DNA of 64,000 bases from Treponema_C sp050320395 (GCF_050320395.1 NZ_CP144459.1:2418001-2482000); one strand, 5' to 3'; positions 50,602-60,690 are shown, counted from the first letter of the stretch. Notes: generated by a model from the sequence alone, not told the origin. Program-made: numbers and translations.

Positions 50602-50904
50602 ATGAAAACGGATACACTCGGTCATTTAATAGAAATAGAATCAAAAGCGGCAGCTATGCTCATGGATGCCCAAACCGAAGCCGACCGACGGACTGCCGAA
50701 GTGCGCAGTCAAGCCGATGCCGACTACAAGGTTCAATACGAAAAGCTCGTAAACGAATTGGAATCTGAAACGGAACGGCATATCCGTACTCTCAAACAAC
50801 AATACGATACGGCCTTTGATGCATATAAGGCGGAATTGGCCGCATGCGCTCAGGATGCATCCGCTTTTAACGGTTTACTGAAAAATTTACTCTGCGGGAA
50901 TTGA
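50602..50904 (+). CDS. V-ATPase-associated coiled-coil protein (G/H-like)
   Basis: 100 residues, almost all coiled coil: HLIEIESKAAAMLMDAQTEADRRTAEVRSQADADYKVQYEKLVNELESE. It precedes the C subunit by 1 bp and matches in size and pattern the peripheral-stalk G/H subunit, which pairs with E. Sequence identity is too low for a firm name. Confidence 0.65.
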   Translation: MKTDTLGHLIEIESKAAAMLMDAQTEADRRTAEVRSQADADYKVQYEKLVNELESETERHIRTLKQQYDTAFDAYKAELAACAQDASAFNGLLKNLLCGN

Positions 50905-50905
50905 T

Positions 50906-51898
50906 ATGGACGGCACGAGTGCGGCGGCTTATGTATATGCAAAAGCGTGCGGAATGCTTTCCAAATCCTTTATCGGAGAACGGACGAATAAACTTTTTGC
51001 AGCCCGCAGTTTAAGCGATTTATGGACTCTTTTGTTTAAAACCGAGGTTCCCCTCGTTCCGGAAGCTCTGCTTGCAAAGCAAATTGAAGAAAAAGCGGAA
51101 CAAACATTTATCGACGATTTTATTGTCCTTTTGGACGCCTACGATAAACCCGACCCGGTTTTAATTCAATTATTGCGCTTTTACGATCACAACAATATAA
51201 AAGACATTGCGGCGGCTCTCTGCGAAGGCAAAACGGAAATGCCGGCTCTCTCAAACATAGGAAAGTATTCGGCATTAAATTGTAAGCTTTGGCCCGACCT
51301 TGCCGCAATTACAAAAGATTCGCCTATGGCATGGTACAACACGGTTCCCACATGGGAAACCCAGCATGAAATGGACCGCCGGCTCGACGTGCAATACATA
51401 CGCGAACTGTGGGAAGCGGTGCATCTTGTACCTAAAAAAGAACGGCCGCCGGTTGAACGTATTATAGGCGAGTATATTGTTTTAGAAAATTGTATTTGGG
51501 CGATACGTCTTGCCGTGTATTACGGAATGGAAAAAGACGAGATTATAAGCCGCTTAGCGGGAGAAAACGACACTCCCGATAAAAACGACCGCCTTGCCGG
51601 TGAAGCGGTACGCATTTTGGACAAAGCAATCGACACTTGGCAGGATTGGGCCGATTGGAAGTATGCAGCTCTTATCAATTCGGGTGAAGAAGGTACCGTA
51701 TGGGCCTTGGATCCGCGCCGCATTCAGCAGTCGGCAGGGGTATATTTAAACCGCAAAGCCCTTAGTTCGTTTCACCGGTATCCGTTTACGGCAAATGTGC
51801 TGGTAACATGGTTTAAAATAAAAGAACATGAGCTGAACTGTATACGCACGGCTGCCGAGGGTATGCGTTTAAATACCGAAGTTACGGCAATACGGTAA
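50906..51898 (+). CDS. V-type ATP synthase subunit C (d-like)
   Basis: 330 residues, helical, of the V-ATPase AC39/NtpC family: AYVYAKACGMLSKSFIGERTNKLFAARSLSDLWTLLF, repeated HNNIKDIAAAL and the C-terminal LVTWFKIKEHELNCIRTAAEGMRLN. The subunit seats the central stalk on the membrane ring. Operon position supports it. Confidence 0.85.
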   Translation: MDGTSAAAYVYAKACGMLSKSFIGERTNKLFAARSLSDLWTLLFKTEVPLVPEALLAKQIEEKAEQTFIDDFIVLLDAYDKPDPVLIQLLRFYDHNNIKDIAAALCEGKTEMPALSNIGKYSALNCKLWPDLAAITKDSPMAWYNTVPTWETQHEMDRRLDVQYIRELWEAVHLVPKKERPPVERIIGEYIVLENCIWAIRLAVYYGMEKDEIISRLAGENDTPDKNDRLAGEAVRILDKAIDTWQDWADWKYAALINSGEEGTVWALDPRRIQQSAGVYLNRKALSSFHRYPFTANVLVTWFKIKEHELNCIRTAAEGMRLNTEVTAIR

Positions 51899-51934
51899 AT
51901 ATAAAAAAAGGGCGCTCGGCGCTCCGGAGGATGT

Positions 51935-53902
51935 ATGGCAAAGACAACGGCAATGCGGCTTCTTGAGTTAATGGTTCTTAAAGAGGACATAAGCCGCGTT
52001 ATTGAATATTTGGGAAAAAACGGTAACTTTGAATTTCAATCGGGAACTTCCGATGTTCCGAATACTATACAAAACACGGCTCAGGAGCTTTTTGAAAAGC
52101 TGCAATCGTTCCGCGCCTATCTTAATATAGAAGACCCCGAAGACTACGATGCTTCTTCGCGCCTTCCCGAACAGGAAGACATCAATTCGGCATTGCATAT
52201 CAGCGAATCGGTTGAAGATTTACGCAGCCGCGAAATGGCCGTCATCGAATCGAAAAAACGGGTTGATGAAGCATATAAAGAAGCCCTAGCCTTTTCAAAT
52301 TTAAAAGTACCCTATGCAGAACTGGAGCATCTTTCGTTTTTATCGCTGCGCATAGGGAAAATAGACCCTGCCGTTTTGGACGATCTTATATTCAATGTCG
52401 GTCAGCGCGCGGTTATTATGCCCCTGGGTGAAGATAAAACCCGCATTCTTGCCGCTTCTTCAAAAAAAGGCCGCTTTGCCCTTGATTCGGAACTGCGCCG
52501 CCACGGATTTGTCGCCCTCGAAATCCCCAAAGATTTTCAAGGTATTCCCGACGATGTTCTTGCAGGCATGAAAGAGCAAGCGGAAGAAGAAAAGACAAAG
52601 CTCAGCCTTTTGGAACAGGAACGTAAAAATTATGCGCAAACGCACAAGGCCGAAATAATCCGCCTCTTGCGCTGTTTTTCAATAGGTTCCCAAATACAAA
52701 CCGTCCGGTCAAAACTGGAGTCCACCCAGCTTGTCTACCGGATTACCGGCTGGGTTCCCGCACCGATGAGTTCTTCCATTATGAAGGATTTGGACAATTT
52801 GACCGAGGGCCGCATCGCACTCAGACAGTACAATCCGAACGAAGTTCCTTCGGTAACATCGGGCCGCGAAAAGGTACCCGTCAAATTAACCCACGGTAAA
52901 CTGGTCGGCAACTTTGAACGCCTTATTTTCAGTTACGGTGCGCCCCTATACGGCACCATAGACCCCACCCCCTTTGTCGCCTTCTTTTTTACGCTTTTAT
53001 TCGGCATTATGTTCGGCGATGCGGGTCAAGGCTTGGTGTTTATCCTCATCGGTATTTTAATGGCAAAGGGAGTTATAAAAAAGTTTCCCGTTTCGCCGCA
53101 GTTTGCACCCATCTTTATAGCAATAGGCTGCAGCAGTACGGTAATGGGTATTTTAACGGGCGAATTTTTTGCCAACGGTGAGCTTTTAATTCCCGTCAGC
53201 CGCTTTATAACGGGCTTGTTCGGCGAACCGCACGACCATATCCTGCACCTTATGCCCTCGGCAAGCGCAATAGACAAACTCTTTATGTTTTTTCTGTTTA
53301 CCATCGGAGTTGGTTTTATTATCAACTCAATCGGCTTGATTATCAATATCGCAAATAATTTTATGCTTGGGAAACGCGCTCATGCCTTATTCGGAAAAAC
53401 CGGCTTGTCGGGAGCCCTCTTTTTTTGGTATGTCGTATCCATGGCCGTACGCATCGGAGCTTTCGGAAGCTCTCCGAAGATTTACGATTGGATTGTTATC
53501 GGCATTACGCTTTTCGGCGTCTTTTTCGCCCATCCCTTAGGCGCCATGGTTGAAGGACACCGTCCGATTTTCCCGAACGGTATCGGAAGCGCCTTTATCG
53601 AAGGTATCGTTGAGATTCTTGAAATTGTATCGAGTTATTTATCCAATTCGGTCAGCTTTTTGCGTGTCGGAGCCTTTGCCCTTGCACACGCGGTTTTGGG
53701 CTTTATCATTTTTACAATGACCGAACTTATAGGAGGAGCCGGAGGCCTTTTAGTGCAAATATTGGGAAATGCGGTAGTCATTGTCCTTGAAGGCATGATT
53801 GTCGCCATTCAGGTTATCCGATTGCAGTACTATGAGTTCTTTTCCAAATTTTTTACGGAAACCGGACGGGAATTTACGCCGTTCCGATTTAAATATAAAT
53901 AA
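51935..53902 (+). CDS. V-type ATP synthase subunit I
   Basis: 655 residues. The soluble N-terminal part (1-330) has long coiled helices; the C-terminal part has about seven membrane segments. The essential arginine is in SNSVSFLRVGAFALAHAVLG; GAPLYGTIDPTPFVAFFFTLLFGIMFGDAGQG opens the membrane part. It forms the ion half-channels and stator. CGGAGG lies upstream of the ATG. Confidence 0.93.
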   Translation: MAKTTAMRLLELMVLKEDISRVIEYLGKNGNFEFQSGTSDVPNTIQNTAQELFEKLQSFRAYLNIEDPEDYDASSRLPEQEDINSALHISESVEDLRSREMAVIESKKRVDEAYKEALAFSNLKVPYAELEHLSFLSLRIGKIDPAVLDDLIFNVGQRAVIMPLGEDKTRILAASSKKGRFALDSELRRHGFVALEIPKDFQGIPDDVLAGMKEQAEEEKTKLSLLEQERKNYAQTHKAEIIRLLRCFSIGSQIQTVRSKLESTQLVYRITGWVPAPMSSSIMKDLDNLTEGRIALRQYNPNEVPSVTSGREKVPVKLTHGKLVGNFERLIFSYGAPLYGTIDPTPFVAFFFTLLFGIMFGDAGQGLVFILIGILMAKGVIKKFPVSPQFAPIFIAIGCSSTVMGILTGEFFANGELLIPVSRFITGLFGEPHDHILHLMPSASAIDKLFMFFLFTIGVGFIINSIGLIINIANNFMLGKRAHALFGKTGLSGALFFWYVVSMAVRIGAFGSSPKIYDWIVIGITLFGVFFAHPLGAMVEGHRPIFPNGIGSAFIEGIVEILEIVSSYLSNSVSFLRVGAFALAHAVLGFIIFTMTELIGGAGGLLVQILGNAVVIVLEGMIVAIQVIRLQYYEFFSKFFTETGREFTPFRFKYK

Positions 53903-53919
53903 ACATAGAGGAGTATCGT

Positions 53920-54222
53920 ATGAATCGAAAATCAATTGCAATTGCGGCATTGATGCTTTTAACCGTAACGGTCTCGGTGTTTGCACAGGGTGCCGCCGAT
54001 GCAAGTGCGGTAGTCGGAACGGCGAAATATATCGCCGCCGCCTTGGCCGTAGGTTTTGCCTGTATAGCCGGCGGTATGGCTGTAGGCAAAATCGGAGCAG
54101 CCGCTATGGGAGCTATGAGCGAAAACGCCGAACTTTCCGGTAAAGCCCTTCCTTTCGTCGGTTTGGCCGAAGGTATTTGTTTGTGGGGCTTCCTTGTAGC
54201 ACTGCTTATTATCATTTTATAA
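53920..54222 (+). CDS. V-type ATP synthase subunit K (c-ring)
   Basis: 100 residues. N-terminal hydrophobic stretch (SIAIAALMLLTVTVSVFA) like a signal, then one helical hairpin: AKYIAAALAVGFACIAGGMAVGKIGAAAMGAMSE and KALPFVGLAEGICLWGFLVALLIIIL. The carboxylate is in GLAEGICLWGF. A single hairpin instead of the double one of eukaryotes. It binds and rotates the ion; whether H+ or Na+ is not clear from sequence. Confidence 0.9.
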   Translation: MNRKSIAIAALMLLTVTVSVFAQGAADASAVVGTAKYIAAALAVGFACIAGGMAVGKIGAAAMGAMSENAELSGKALPFVGLAEGICLWGFLVALLIIIL

Positions 54223-54226
54223 GATT

Positions 54227-54565
54227 GTGAAATACTTTGTAATCGGTGAACGGGAATTGGTGCTTGCCTTCGCCCTTGTCGGGGTACAGGGCAGCGCCGT
54301 TGCCAACCGAAGTGAAGCTTTGGACTCTTTTTTCCGCGTTACGGGAAGGGGGACGGCCATTACCGGAGCCCCTGCGGCGGAAGAGCGTCCCAAGGTCTTG
54401 ATTATCACCGAGCAGGTCGCGGATATGCTTGCCGATGAAGTGATTAACTGGCAGATGCGGGGAGATTATCCTCTTATTGTGGAAATACCGGGCATTCAGG
54501 GGCATCTTGCGGGACGAAAAACCATGACCGATGCCATCCGCGAAGCAATCGGTATTCATGTATAA
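54227..54565 (+). CDS. V-type ATP synthase subunit F
   Basis: 112 residues from GTG 54227: KYFVIGERELVLAFALVGVQGSAV, the ATPase F-subunit fold, and the C-terminal strand YPLIVEIPGIQGH. Central stalk subunit. Weak Shine-Dalgarno; likely coupled to K (4-bp gap). Confidence 0.9.
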   Translation: MKYFVIGERELVLAFALVGVQGSAVANRSEALDSFFRVTGRGTAITGAPAAEERPKVLIITEQVADMLADEVINWQMRGDYPLIVEIPGIQGHLAGRKTMTDAIREAIGIHV

Positions 54566-54582
54566 AACAGGTAGGACATGCT

Positions 54583-55221
54583 ATGGAAGAACTTCGTTCA
54601 ACCGAAATTCTTGATAAAGAAATACTCGAGGATACCCGAAAAAAAGCGGAACGCATTTTAGTCAATTCGGAATCCGAATGCAAAAAAATACTGGCGGACG
54701 TTCAAAACCGCGTTGAAAGCATACGCAGAGAAAAAAAAGCGTTTTACGAGGAAAAAATTGCCGCCTTTGCAAAGGATATGGAAGCCGCATTACCGCTGGA
54801 AAAACAAAGATACCGCGTTTCTTTTGAGCAGGGAGCCGTAAACACCGCCATAAACACTTTTTTGGAAAAAATACCGGAAAGTGAAAAGCTCGATTTAATC
54901 CGTGCACTTTCGGAGCGCTATGCTCCGGCATTACAAGGGCACAGTGTTCGCATACAGGTATGCGGTTTTTCACTTGCCGATATGAAAAAAACGGCTGAAA
55001 AAACTTTAAGCGGTGTTAAAATCCTTGAATGTACGGAAATGAATCCTGAAACGGCAAGTTTTTTAAGAGCCGAATACGGCTGTGCCGACGGAATGCTTAT
55101 AGAAACGGAAGATAAAACAAAAAAATGCCGTATTATAATCGGCGAACTGACAGCCGAAATACGCGATATGCACAGCGAAGAGCTTGCACATGCCCTGTTC
55201 GGCGGGAGATTGCCTGAATGA
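54583..55221 (+). CDS. V-type ATP synthase subunit E
   Basis: 212 residues: N-terminal coiled coil ILDKEILEDTRKKAERILVNSESECKKILADVQNRVES and C-terminal globular half (TEIRDMHSEELAHALFGG). Peripheral-stalk subunit. It overlaps A by 4 bp. Confidence 0.88.
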   Translation: MEELRSTEILDKEILEDTRKKAERILVNSESECKKILADVQNRVESIRREKKAFYEEKIAAFAKDMEAALPLEKQRYRVSFEQGAVNTAINTFLEKIPESEKLDLIRALSERYAPALQGHSVRIQVCGFSLADMKKTAEKTLSGVKILECTEMNPETASFLRAEYGCADGMLIETEDKTKKCRIIIGELTAEIRDMHSEELAHALFGGRLPE

Positions 55222-56984
55222 TAGAAGGAAAGATAACCCGTATTTCGGGACCGATAGTATATGCCGAAGGCTTGGACGGCTGCGGTTTGTACGACGTTGT
55301 AGATGTCGGAGAAGCCAAACTTATAGGCGAAATTATCCGCTTGGAGCAGGGGAAAGCCACGATTCAAGTATATGAAGACGATACCGGTATGCACGTAGGC
55401 GAAAAAGTGGTATCGAATCAACGCCCTCTGTCGGTACGTTTGGGGCCGGGATTGGTCGGCACTATTTACGACGGAATACAGCGCCCCTTAAAGAGTATGT
55501 ATGACGATGCGGGAGCTTTTTTGCTTCCCGGTTTGCGTACCGAACCGCTTGACTGTGAAAAAAAGTGGAAGTTTACCCCGATTTTAAAAGCGGATGATCC
55601 CATCGCACCCGGCATCGTACTGGGAGAAGTTCCCGAAACATCTTCGATAAAACATAAAATCATGGTGCCGCCTTATGTACGCGGGCGTTCTTTGGTAAAA
55701 ATCGCCGAAGCCGGCTCCTATACGATAGAAGAAGTAATCGCCGAAACCGATTTGGGCGAAAAGATAACTTTGGCACAGTATTGGCCCGTGCGAAAGCCCC
55801 GCCCCTATGCGCAAAAAATGACCGTCAGCCAGCCCCTCGTTACCGGGCAGCGCGTTATAGACGTGTTTTTCCCCCTTTCCAAAGGCGGAACGGCGGCTAT
55901 TCCCGGCGGGTTCGGAACCGGTAAAACGATGACCCAGCACGCCGTTGCAAAATGGTGCGATGCGGACTTAATCGTATACATCGGCTGCGGCGAGCGCGGA
56001 AACGAAATGACCGACGTTTTAACCGAGTTTCCCTCGCTTATAGACCCGCGTACCGGACGTTCCCTTATGGAACGCACGATTTTAATTGCAAACACATCGA
56101 ATATGCCCGTTGCCGCCCGCGAAGTATCGCTCTATTCGGGCATAACCTTAGCCGAATATTACCGCGACATGGGTATGGCGGTCGCCATTATGGCCGACTC
56201 CACCAGCCGCTGGGCGGAAGCCTTGCGCGAATTGTCCGGCCGTATGGAAGAAATGCCGGCCGAAGAAGGCTTTCCCGCCTATCTTCCCACCCGCCTTGCC
56301 GAATTTTACGAGAGGGCCGGCCGCGTTTCTTCTTTGTGCGGAAAAGAAGGCTCGGTTTCGATTATCGGAGCGGTATCTCCTCCCGGAGGAGACTTTTCCG
56401 AGCCGGTTACCCAGCACACAAAGCGCTTTATACGCTGCTTTTGGGCACTCGACCGCGAATTGGCAAACGCCCGCCACTACCCGGCTATCGGCTGGATAGA
56501 TTCCTATTCCGAATACGCCGAAGAAGTAAAAGAATGGTGGGATAAACTCGACCCGCGCTGGGCGTCAATCCGCCTCGAAGCCTTGGACTTGTTAAAGCGC
56601 GAGCAGCGCCTTGAGCAGATAGTCCGCCTTATCGGGCCGGACGCCCTGCCCGATACCGACCGCTTGGTTTTGGTTGTTGCCGAAATGATTAAAAACGGCT
56701 TTTTACAGCAAAACGCCTTCGATGAAATCGATGTATACTCGGTACCGGAAAAACAGATTTTAATTTTACAGCTTATGATGAGTTTTTATAAAAAATCCTT
56801 GGCGGTTATACGGCAGGGAGCCCCGCTGATGAAGCTGACAGGGCTTGCAGTACGAGAAGAATTGGTTCGTATAAAAACATCGATTGCAAACGATAAGATC
56901 GGAGAAATCGCCGCGATTGCAAAACGCATGGACGACGAGTTTGCTTCGGTTGAGCGCTTATACAGGAAGGTTGAAACGGTATGA
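55218..56984 (+). CDS. atpA: V-type ATP synthase subunit A (catalytic)
   Basis: 588 residues, normal length. Walker A PGGFGTGKTMTQHAVAKW at about 230-247, catalytic CGERGNEMTDVL and IMADSTSRWAEALRELSGRMEEMPAEEGFPAYL. It carries the bulge domain characteristic of V/A-type A subunits. Catalytic ATP synthesis or hydrolysis subunit; here likely an ion pump. Confidence 0.96.
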   Translation: MIEGKITRISGPIVYAEGLDGCGLYDVVDVGEAKLIGEIIRLEQGKATIQVYEDDTGMHVGEKVVSNQRPLSVRLGPGLVGTIYDGIQRPLKSMYDDAGAFLLPGLRTEPLDCEKKWKFTPILKADDPIAPGIVLGEVPETSSIKHKIMVPPYVRGRSLVKIAEAGSYTIEEVIAETDLGEKITLAQYWPVRKPRPYAQKMTVSQPLVTGQRVIDVFFPLSKGGTAAIPGGFGTGKTMTQHAVAKWCDADLIVYIGCGERGNEMTDVLTEFPSLIDPRTGRSLMERTILIANTSNMPVAAREVSLYSGITLAEYYRDMGMAVAIMADSTSRWAEALRELSGRMEEMPAEEGFPAYLPTRLAEFYERAGRVSSLCGKEGSVSIIGAVSPPGGDFSEPVTQHTKRFIRCFWALDRELANARHYPAIGWIDSYSEYAEEVKEWWDKLDPRWASIRLEALDLLKREQRLEQIVRLIGPDALPDTDRLVLVVAEMIKNGFLQQNAFDEIDVYSVPEKQILILQLMMSFYKKSLAVIRQGAPLMKLTGLAVREELVRIKTSIANDKIGEIAAIAKRMDDEFASVERLYRKVETV

Positions 56985-58357
56985 GAGGAATGGAGCACAG
57001 GGGTATCGTATCCGTAGACGGCCCCGTTATTATCGTAAAGCGCAGCGAAAACAGTTTTTACGGCGAAATAGTTGCCGTTCGCGACCGTTTTGCCGAAAAA
57101 AGAATCGGACGGGTTATAGACTTATCCGAAGAATACGCGGTTGTACAGATTTTCGGTTCCACATCGGGCATCGATTTGAACGAATCGACAACCGAGTTTT
57201 TGGATACGCCGATGGAATTGCGCGTCGGCGAGGGCTTACTCGGCCGCGTATTTAACGGTTTGGGAGAACCCGCGGACGGCTACCCCGAAATCGTATCGTC
57301 GAAAAAGGTAAACGTAAACGGCTATCCTATAAACCCCTACGCGCGCGTCTATCCGAAAGACTTTATCCAAACCGGTATTTCGTCCATAGACGGCATGAAC
57401 ACCCTTATCCGCGGCCAAAAACTGCCGATTTTTTCGGGCGACGGTTTGCCGCACAACCGTTTGGCGGCGCAAATCGTACGCCAGGCAAAGATATTGAGCG
57501 CGGACGAAGACTTTGTTATGGTTTTCGGCGGTATGGGTATTAAATACGACATAGCGCGCTTTTTCATTAACACATTTGAAGAGTCCGGCGTTTTATCGAA
57601 GGTTGTTATGTTCCAATCGCTTGCCGACTCCCCGTCGATTGAGCGCATTATTACGCCGCGCTGCGCTTTAACCGCCGCCGAATACCTTGCATACGAAAAG
57701 GGAATGCACGTATTGGTTGTGTTGACCGATATGACCAACTACTGCGAAGCCCTGCGTGAAATATCGACTACACGCGGCGAAGTTCCCGGCCGTAAAGGAT
57801 ATCCGGGCTACCTGTATTCGGACTTGGCCGAATTGTACGAGCGCGCGGGAAAAATCAAGGGCTCGAAGGGTTCAATCACCCAAATCCCGATTTTAACCAT
57901 GCCCAACGACGATATTTCCCACCCCATACCCGACCTTACCGGTTACATTACCGAAGGACAAATCGTATTGGACCGCGAATTATCGCAAAAGGGTATGTAT
58001 CCGCCGGTGGCGGGCTTACCGAGCCTTTCGCGCCTTATGAAAGACGGTATCGGAAAAGGCATGACGCGCGAAGACCACAAGGACGTTTCAAGCCAGCTGT
58101 TTGCGGCCTATTCAAAGGTAAAAAGCATCCGAAACCTTGCCGCCATTATCGGTGAAGAAGAACTTTCGCCTGCGGACAAGCAGTATTTGCGCTTCGGCGA
58201 GCGTTTGGAAAAAGAGTTTTTAACCCAGGGCGAATACGAAAACCGCACGATAGAGGAAACCTTAACCATAGGCTGGAATATTTTGCGCGAACTGCCGAAA
58301 GAGGACTTGTACCGCATCAATCCCGACTTTATTAAAAAGTACATGGAAGAGCAATGA
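56981..58357 (+). CDS. atpB: V-type ATP synthase subunit B
   Basis: 458 residues. PIFSGDGLPHNRLAAQIVRQA replaces the Walker loop, as in non-catalytic B subunits; ITPRCALTAAEYLAYEKGMHVLVVLTDMTNYCEALREIS is the conserved middle. It alternates with A in the head. ATGA overlap with A and 4-bp overlap with D. Confidence 0.96.
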   Translation: MRGMEHRGIVSVDGPVIIVKRSENSFYGEIVAVRDRFAEKRIGRVIDLSEEYAVVQIFGSTSGIDLNESTTEFLDTPMELRVGEGLLGRVFNGLGEPADGYPEIVSSKKVNVNGYPINPYARVYPKDFIQTGISSIDGMNTLIRGQKLPIFSGDGLPHNRLAAQIVRQAKILSADEDFVMVFGGMGIKYDIARFFINTFEESGVLSKVVMFQSLADSPSIERIITPRCALTAAEYLAYEKGMHVLVVLTDMTNYCEALREISTTRGEVPGRKGYPGYLYSDLAELYERAGKIKGSKGSITQIPILTMPNDDISHPIPDLTGYITEGQIVLDRELSQKGMYPPVAGLPSLSRLMKDGIGKGMTREDHKDVSSQLFAAYSKVKSIRNLAAIIGEEELSPADKQYLRFGERLEKEFLTQGEYENRTIEETLTIGWNILRELPKEDLYRINPDFIKKYMEEQ

Positions 58358-58983
58358 CAAAACTCAATATGGCGCCCACAAAGTCGAATCTTCTCAAAGT
58401 AAAAGAGCAGTTAAGCATATCCATGGACGGTTATGAATTGCTTGAACAAAAGCGTGAAATTCTGGTTATGGAACTTATGCATATGGTTGAACAAATCAAA
58501 CTGCTGGAACGGGAAATCGACAAACTGATAGCCTCCGCCTACCCTGCTTTAAAAAGTATGCTTATGACCGTAGGCGGCGACCGGGTGGAGCGCATAGCAC
58601 ACGCGGTAAGTTACGATTTTAATATCACCGAAAAATCCGTTGTAAAGGCCGGAATGACCTTTTCAACCATCGATATGGAATTGCCCAAACGGCAGTTGTT
58701 TTATTCGTTTATGGACTCCTTTGCCGACACCGACAAGGTTATGGCCGACTTTTTCGATTTTTTGAAATTGCTTACGCAAATGGCGTCAATCAGAACCATC
58801 GTATGGCGTCTTGCCATGGAAGTAAAAAAAACGCAGCGAAGGGTAAACGCCTTGGATAAAATGATTATCCCGCAGGCTAAAAACACAAAAAAATACATAG
58901 AAAGCGTCCTTGAAGAGAGGGAACGCGAAAACGTATTTGTACTTAAATCCTTAAAAGGTAAAAAAGGAGGTGCCGGAACATGA
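58354..58983 (+). CDS. atpD: V-type ATP synthase subunit D
   Basis: 209 residues, coiled coil rotor subunit: MAPTKSNLLKVKEQLSISMDGYELLEQKREILVMELM and the C-terminal RRVNALDKMIIPQAKNTKKYIESVLEERERENVFVLKSLK. Last V-ATPase gene; it overlaps the next gene by 4 bp. Confidence 0.94.
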   Translation: MTKLNMAPTKSNLLKVKEQLSISMDGYELLEQKREILVMELMHMVEQIKLLEREIDKLIASAYPALKSMLMTVGGDRVERIAHAVSYDFNITEKSVVKAGMTFSTIDMELPKRQLFYSFMDSFADTDKVMADFFDFLKLLTQMASIRTIVWRLAMEVKKTQRRVNALDKMIIPQAKNTKKYIESVLEERERENVFVLKSLKGKKGGAGT

Positions 58984-59465
58984 TAAAGCCCATTTTTCAG
59001 AAGGTTTTAATTTTGATAAACGGATCCGAATCATCAATCCATGCCGCCCAATACGGCATACTTATGGCAAAACTGTATCACTGTACTCTAAAAGCCGTAT
59101 ATGTAGTAGACACCGCAACCTTAAAGCAGCTTACATTGAGTAAATTCTTTGTAGCCGAAGAAAGTTCCGAATACGAAGCAAGCCTAACGGCCGACGGAAA
59201 CCGCTATTTAACCTATGTAAGCGATTTGGCAACCGCGAAGGGTATTAAAATGGAAACCGAATTGCTGCACGGCGGTATTTGGTCCGAAACGATACGCGCA
59301 GCCGACGAATTCGAAGCCAATCTTATTTTACTCGGAGGCGTTGAAAAAAACTCTTCCGACGACGATACGCTGCGTGAATCGCATAAACTGATTTTGGAAA
59401 ACGCGGTGTGTTCGGTTTTAAGTGTAAACGAACCGCAGATAGAGCAGCTGTATAAGCTGGTATAA
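58980..59465 (+). CDS. Universal stress protein (UspA family)
   Basis: 161 residues. KVLILINGSESSIHAAQYGILMAKLYHCTLKAVYVVD and ADEFEANLILLGG... are the UspA fold; the ATP loop G-x2-G-x9-G(S/T) is only partly present. Translationally coupled to the V-ATPase D gene, which suggests that it responds to energy state. Confidence 0.8.
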   Translation: MIKPIFQKVLILINGSESSIHAAQYGILMAKLYHCTLKAVYVVDTATLKQLTLSKFFVAEESSEYEASLTADGNRYLTYVSDLATAKGIKMETELLHGGIWSETIRAADEFEANLILLGGVEKNSSDDDTLRESHKLILENAVCSVLSVNEPQIEQLYKLV

Positions 59466-59479
59466 GACGGACGGAAACC

Positions 59480-59887
59480 ATGAATATACTGTTATTGCAT
59501 TTTTTATCCGTGCAAAATCAAAAACACGCGGCTGTTTTAAAAAAGCTTGAACAAACCGTAAGCGCAGACGGGCACCGGGTAACCCTGTGCGGAGAAAAAG
59601 ATTCCGTAAATCTGCACATGGGTATGTTTGAATATATTGCGGTTATAGTGCCGGCTTCTCCTTTGTTCGGTGCAAAACTGCCCGAAAAGCTGCCGGAAAT
59701 ACTTTCGACACACGGTTCGGTGAGCGGCAAAAAAGGCTGCGTGTTGGTTGTAAAATCGGGCCTTTCTTCAGGCAAAATGTGCCGTATTACCATGCACGCC
59801 TTGGAAAAAGAGGGGATGGTGGTGGATTATTTCGACATTATCGAAAGCGCCGACCATGCCGCTTATACGGGTAAAAAAATAGGTTGA
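59480..59887 (+). CDS. Flavodoxin-like hypothetical protein
   Basis: 135 residues with strand-helix pattern NILLLHFLSVQNQKHAAVLKKLEQTV, FEYIAVIVPASPLFGAKLPEKLPEIL and KKGCVLVVKSGLSSGKM. Resembles small flavodoxin-like domains but lacks the clear FMN loop. It overlaps the J-domain gene by 4 bp (TTGA). Confidence 0.6.
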   Translation: MNILLLHFLSVQNQKHAAVLKKLEQTVSADGHRVTLCGEKDSVNLHMGMFEYIAVIVPASPLFGAKLPEKLPEILSTHGSVSGKKGCVLVVKSGLSSGKMCRITMHALEKEGMVVDYFDIIESADHAAYTGKKIG

Positions 59888-60690
59888 CCCCTCAAGCATT
59901 TACCGATTATTATGCGGTTTTGGGCATCACTCCCGATGCGGGTACGGCGGAAATCAAACACGCATACCGTACCAAGGCAAAAAAGCTGCATCCGGACCTT
60001 TCCGGGAAAGATGCCGAGCAGTTCCGCCTTTTAAACAAAGCGTATAAGGCCGTTTCCGACATACGGCGTAAATCTTTTTTTGATGCAAGCTTTGATGTCC
60101 GGTATGCCGGTTTCGGTTACACAAAGCCCGAACCGTCCTTCGACTATCGCATATGGCTTTCACAGCGGCATGATGAAGAAAGCCGCGCTAAACTTATATT
60201 TTGGGATTTACTGCACGGAAGAGAAGACGATGCGGTTAATTTATTTAAAACAGTTAATCGGGAAACACCCGATTTCAAAATGTCCGCGTGGTTTACGCGC
60301 GAAGACTTTATGGATTACGGCTTTATTTTAGCCGAAGAACTGGTGTTCCGTGCCGATTTTTACGATGCGGCGCTTTTATTGGAGCAAATCATCCTTATGG
60401 AACAAAGGCGCCCCTATTTTAAACACTTTTTTCCGGAAGTAACCGCTTTGGCGCGTAAAATCCTGCTTTTTCATACCGACGGAGTTATTCATGCCGAACT
60501 GGCATTGGATTTGTGGGAACGGGCCCTTGAATGGGGTTTTCCGAAAAAAGATGAAGCCGCATTTTTAATGAAAATGGCGGCTGCATATGAAAAATTAAAA
60601 GACAGACCGGCAGCTTCGGCCTGCCTTAATGAAGCGAGGCGCATACATGCTTCATTAAAAATTCCGGCAAAACTGAAACATCTTGTGTAG
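59884..60690 (+). CDS. J-domain protein (DnaJ-like)
   Basis: 268 residues from a TTG. The J-domain occupies residues 1-70 with DYYAVLGITPDAGTAEIKHAYRTKAKKLHPDLSGK; the HPD motif is intact. The C-terminal 200 residues have TPR-like helices (FYDAALLLEQIILMEQRRPY). It should stimulate a DnaK-type ATPase, client unknown. Last gene of the V-ATPase transcript. Confidence 0.85.
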   Translation: MTPQAFTDYYAVLGITPDAGTAEIKHAYRTKAKKLHPDLSGKDAEQFRLLNKAYKAVSDIRRKSFFDASFDVRYAGFGYTKPEPSFDYRIWLSQRHDEESRAKLIFWDLLHGREDDAVNLFKTVNRETPDFKMSAWFTREDFMDYGFILAEELVFRADFYDAALLLEQIILMEQRRPYFKHFFPEVTALARKILLFHTDGVIHAELALDLWERALEWGFPKKDEAAFLMKMAAAYEKLKDRPAASACLNEARRIHASLKIPAKLKHLV

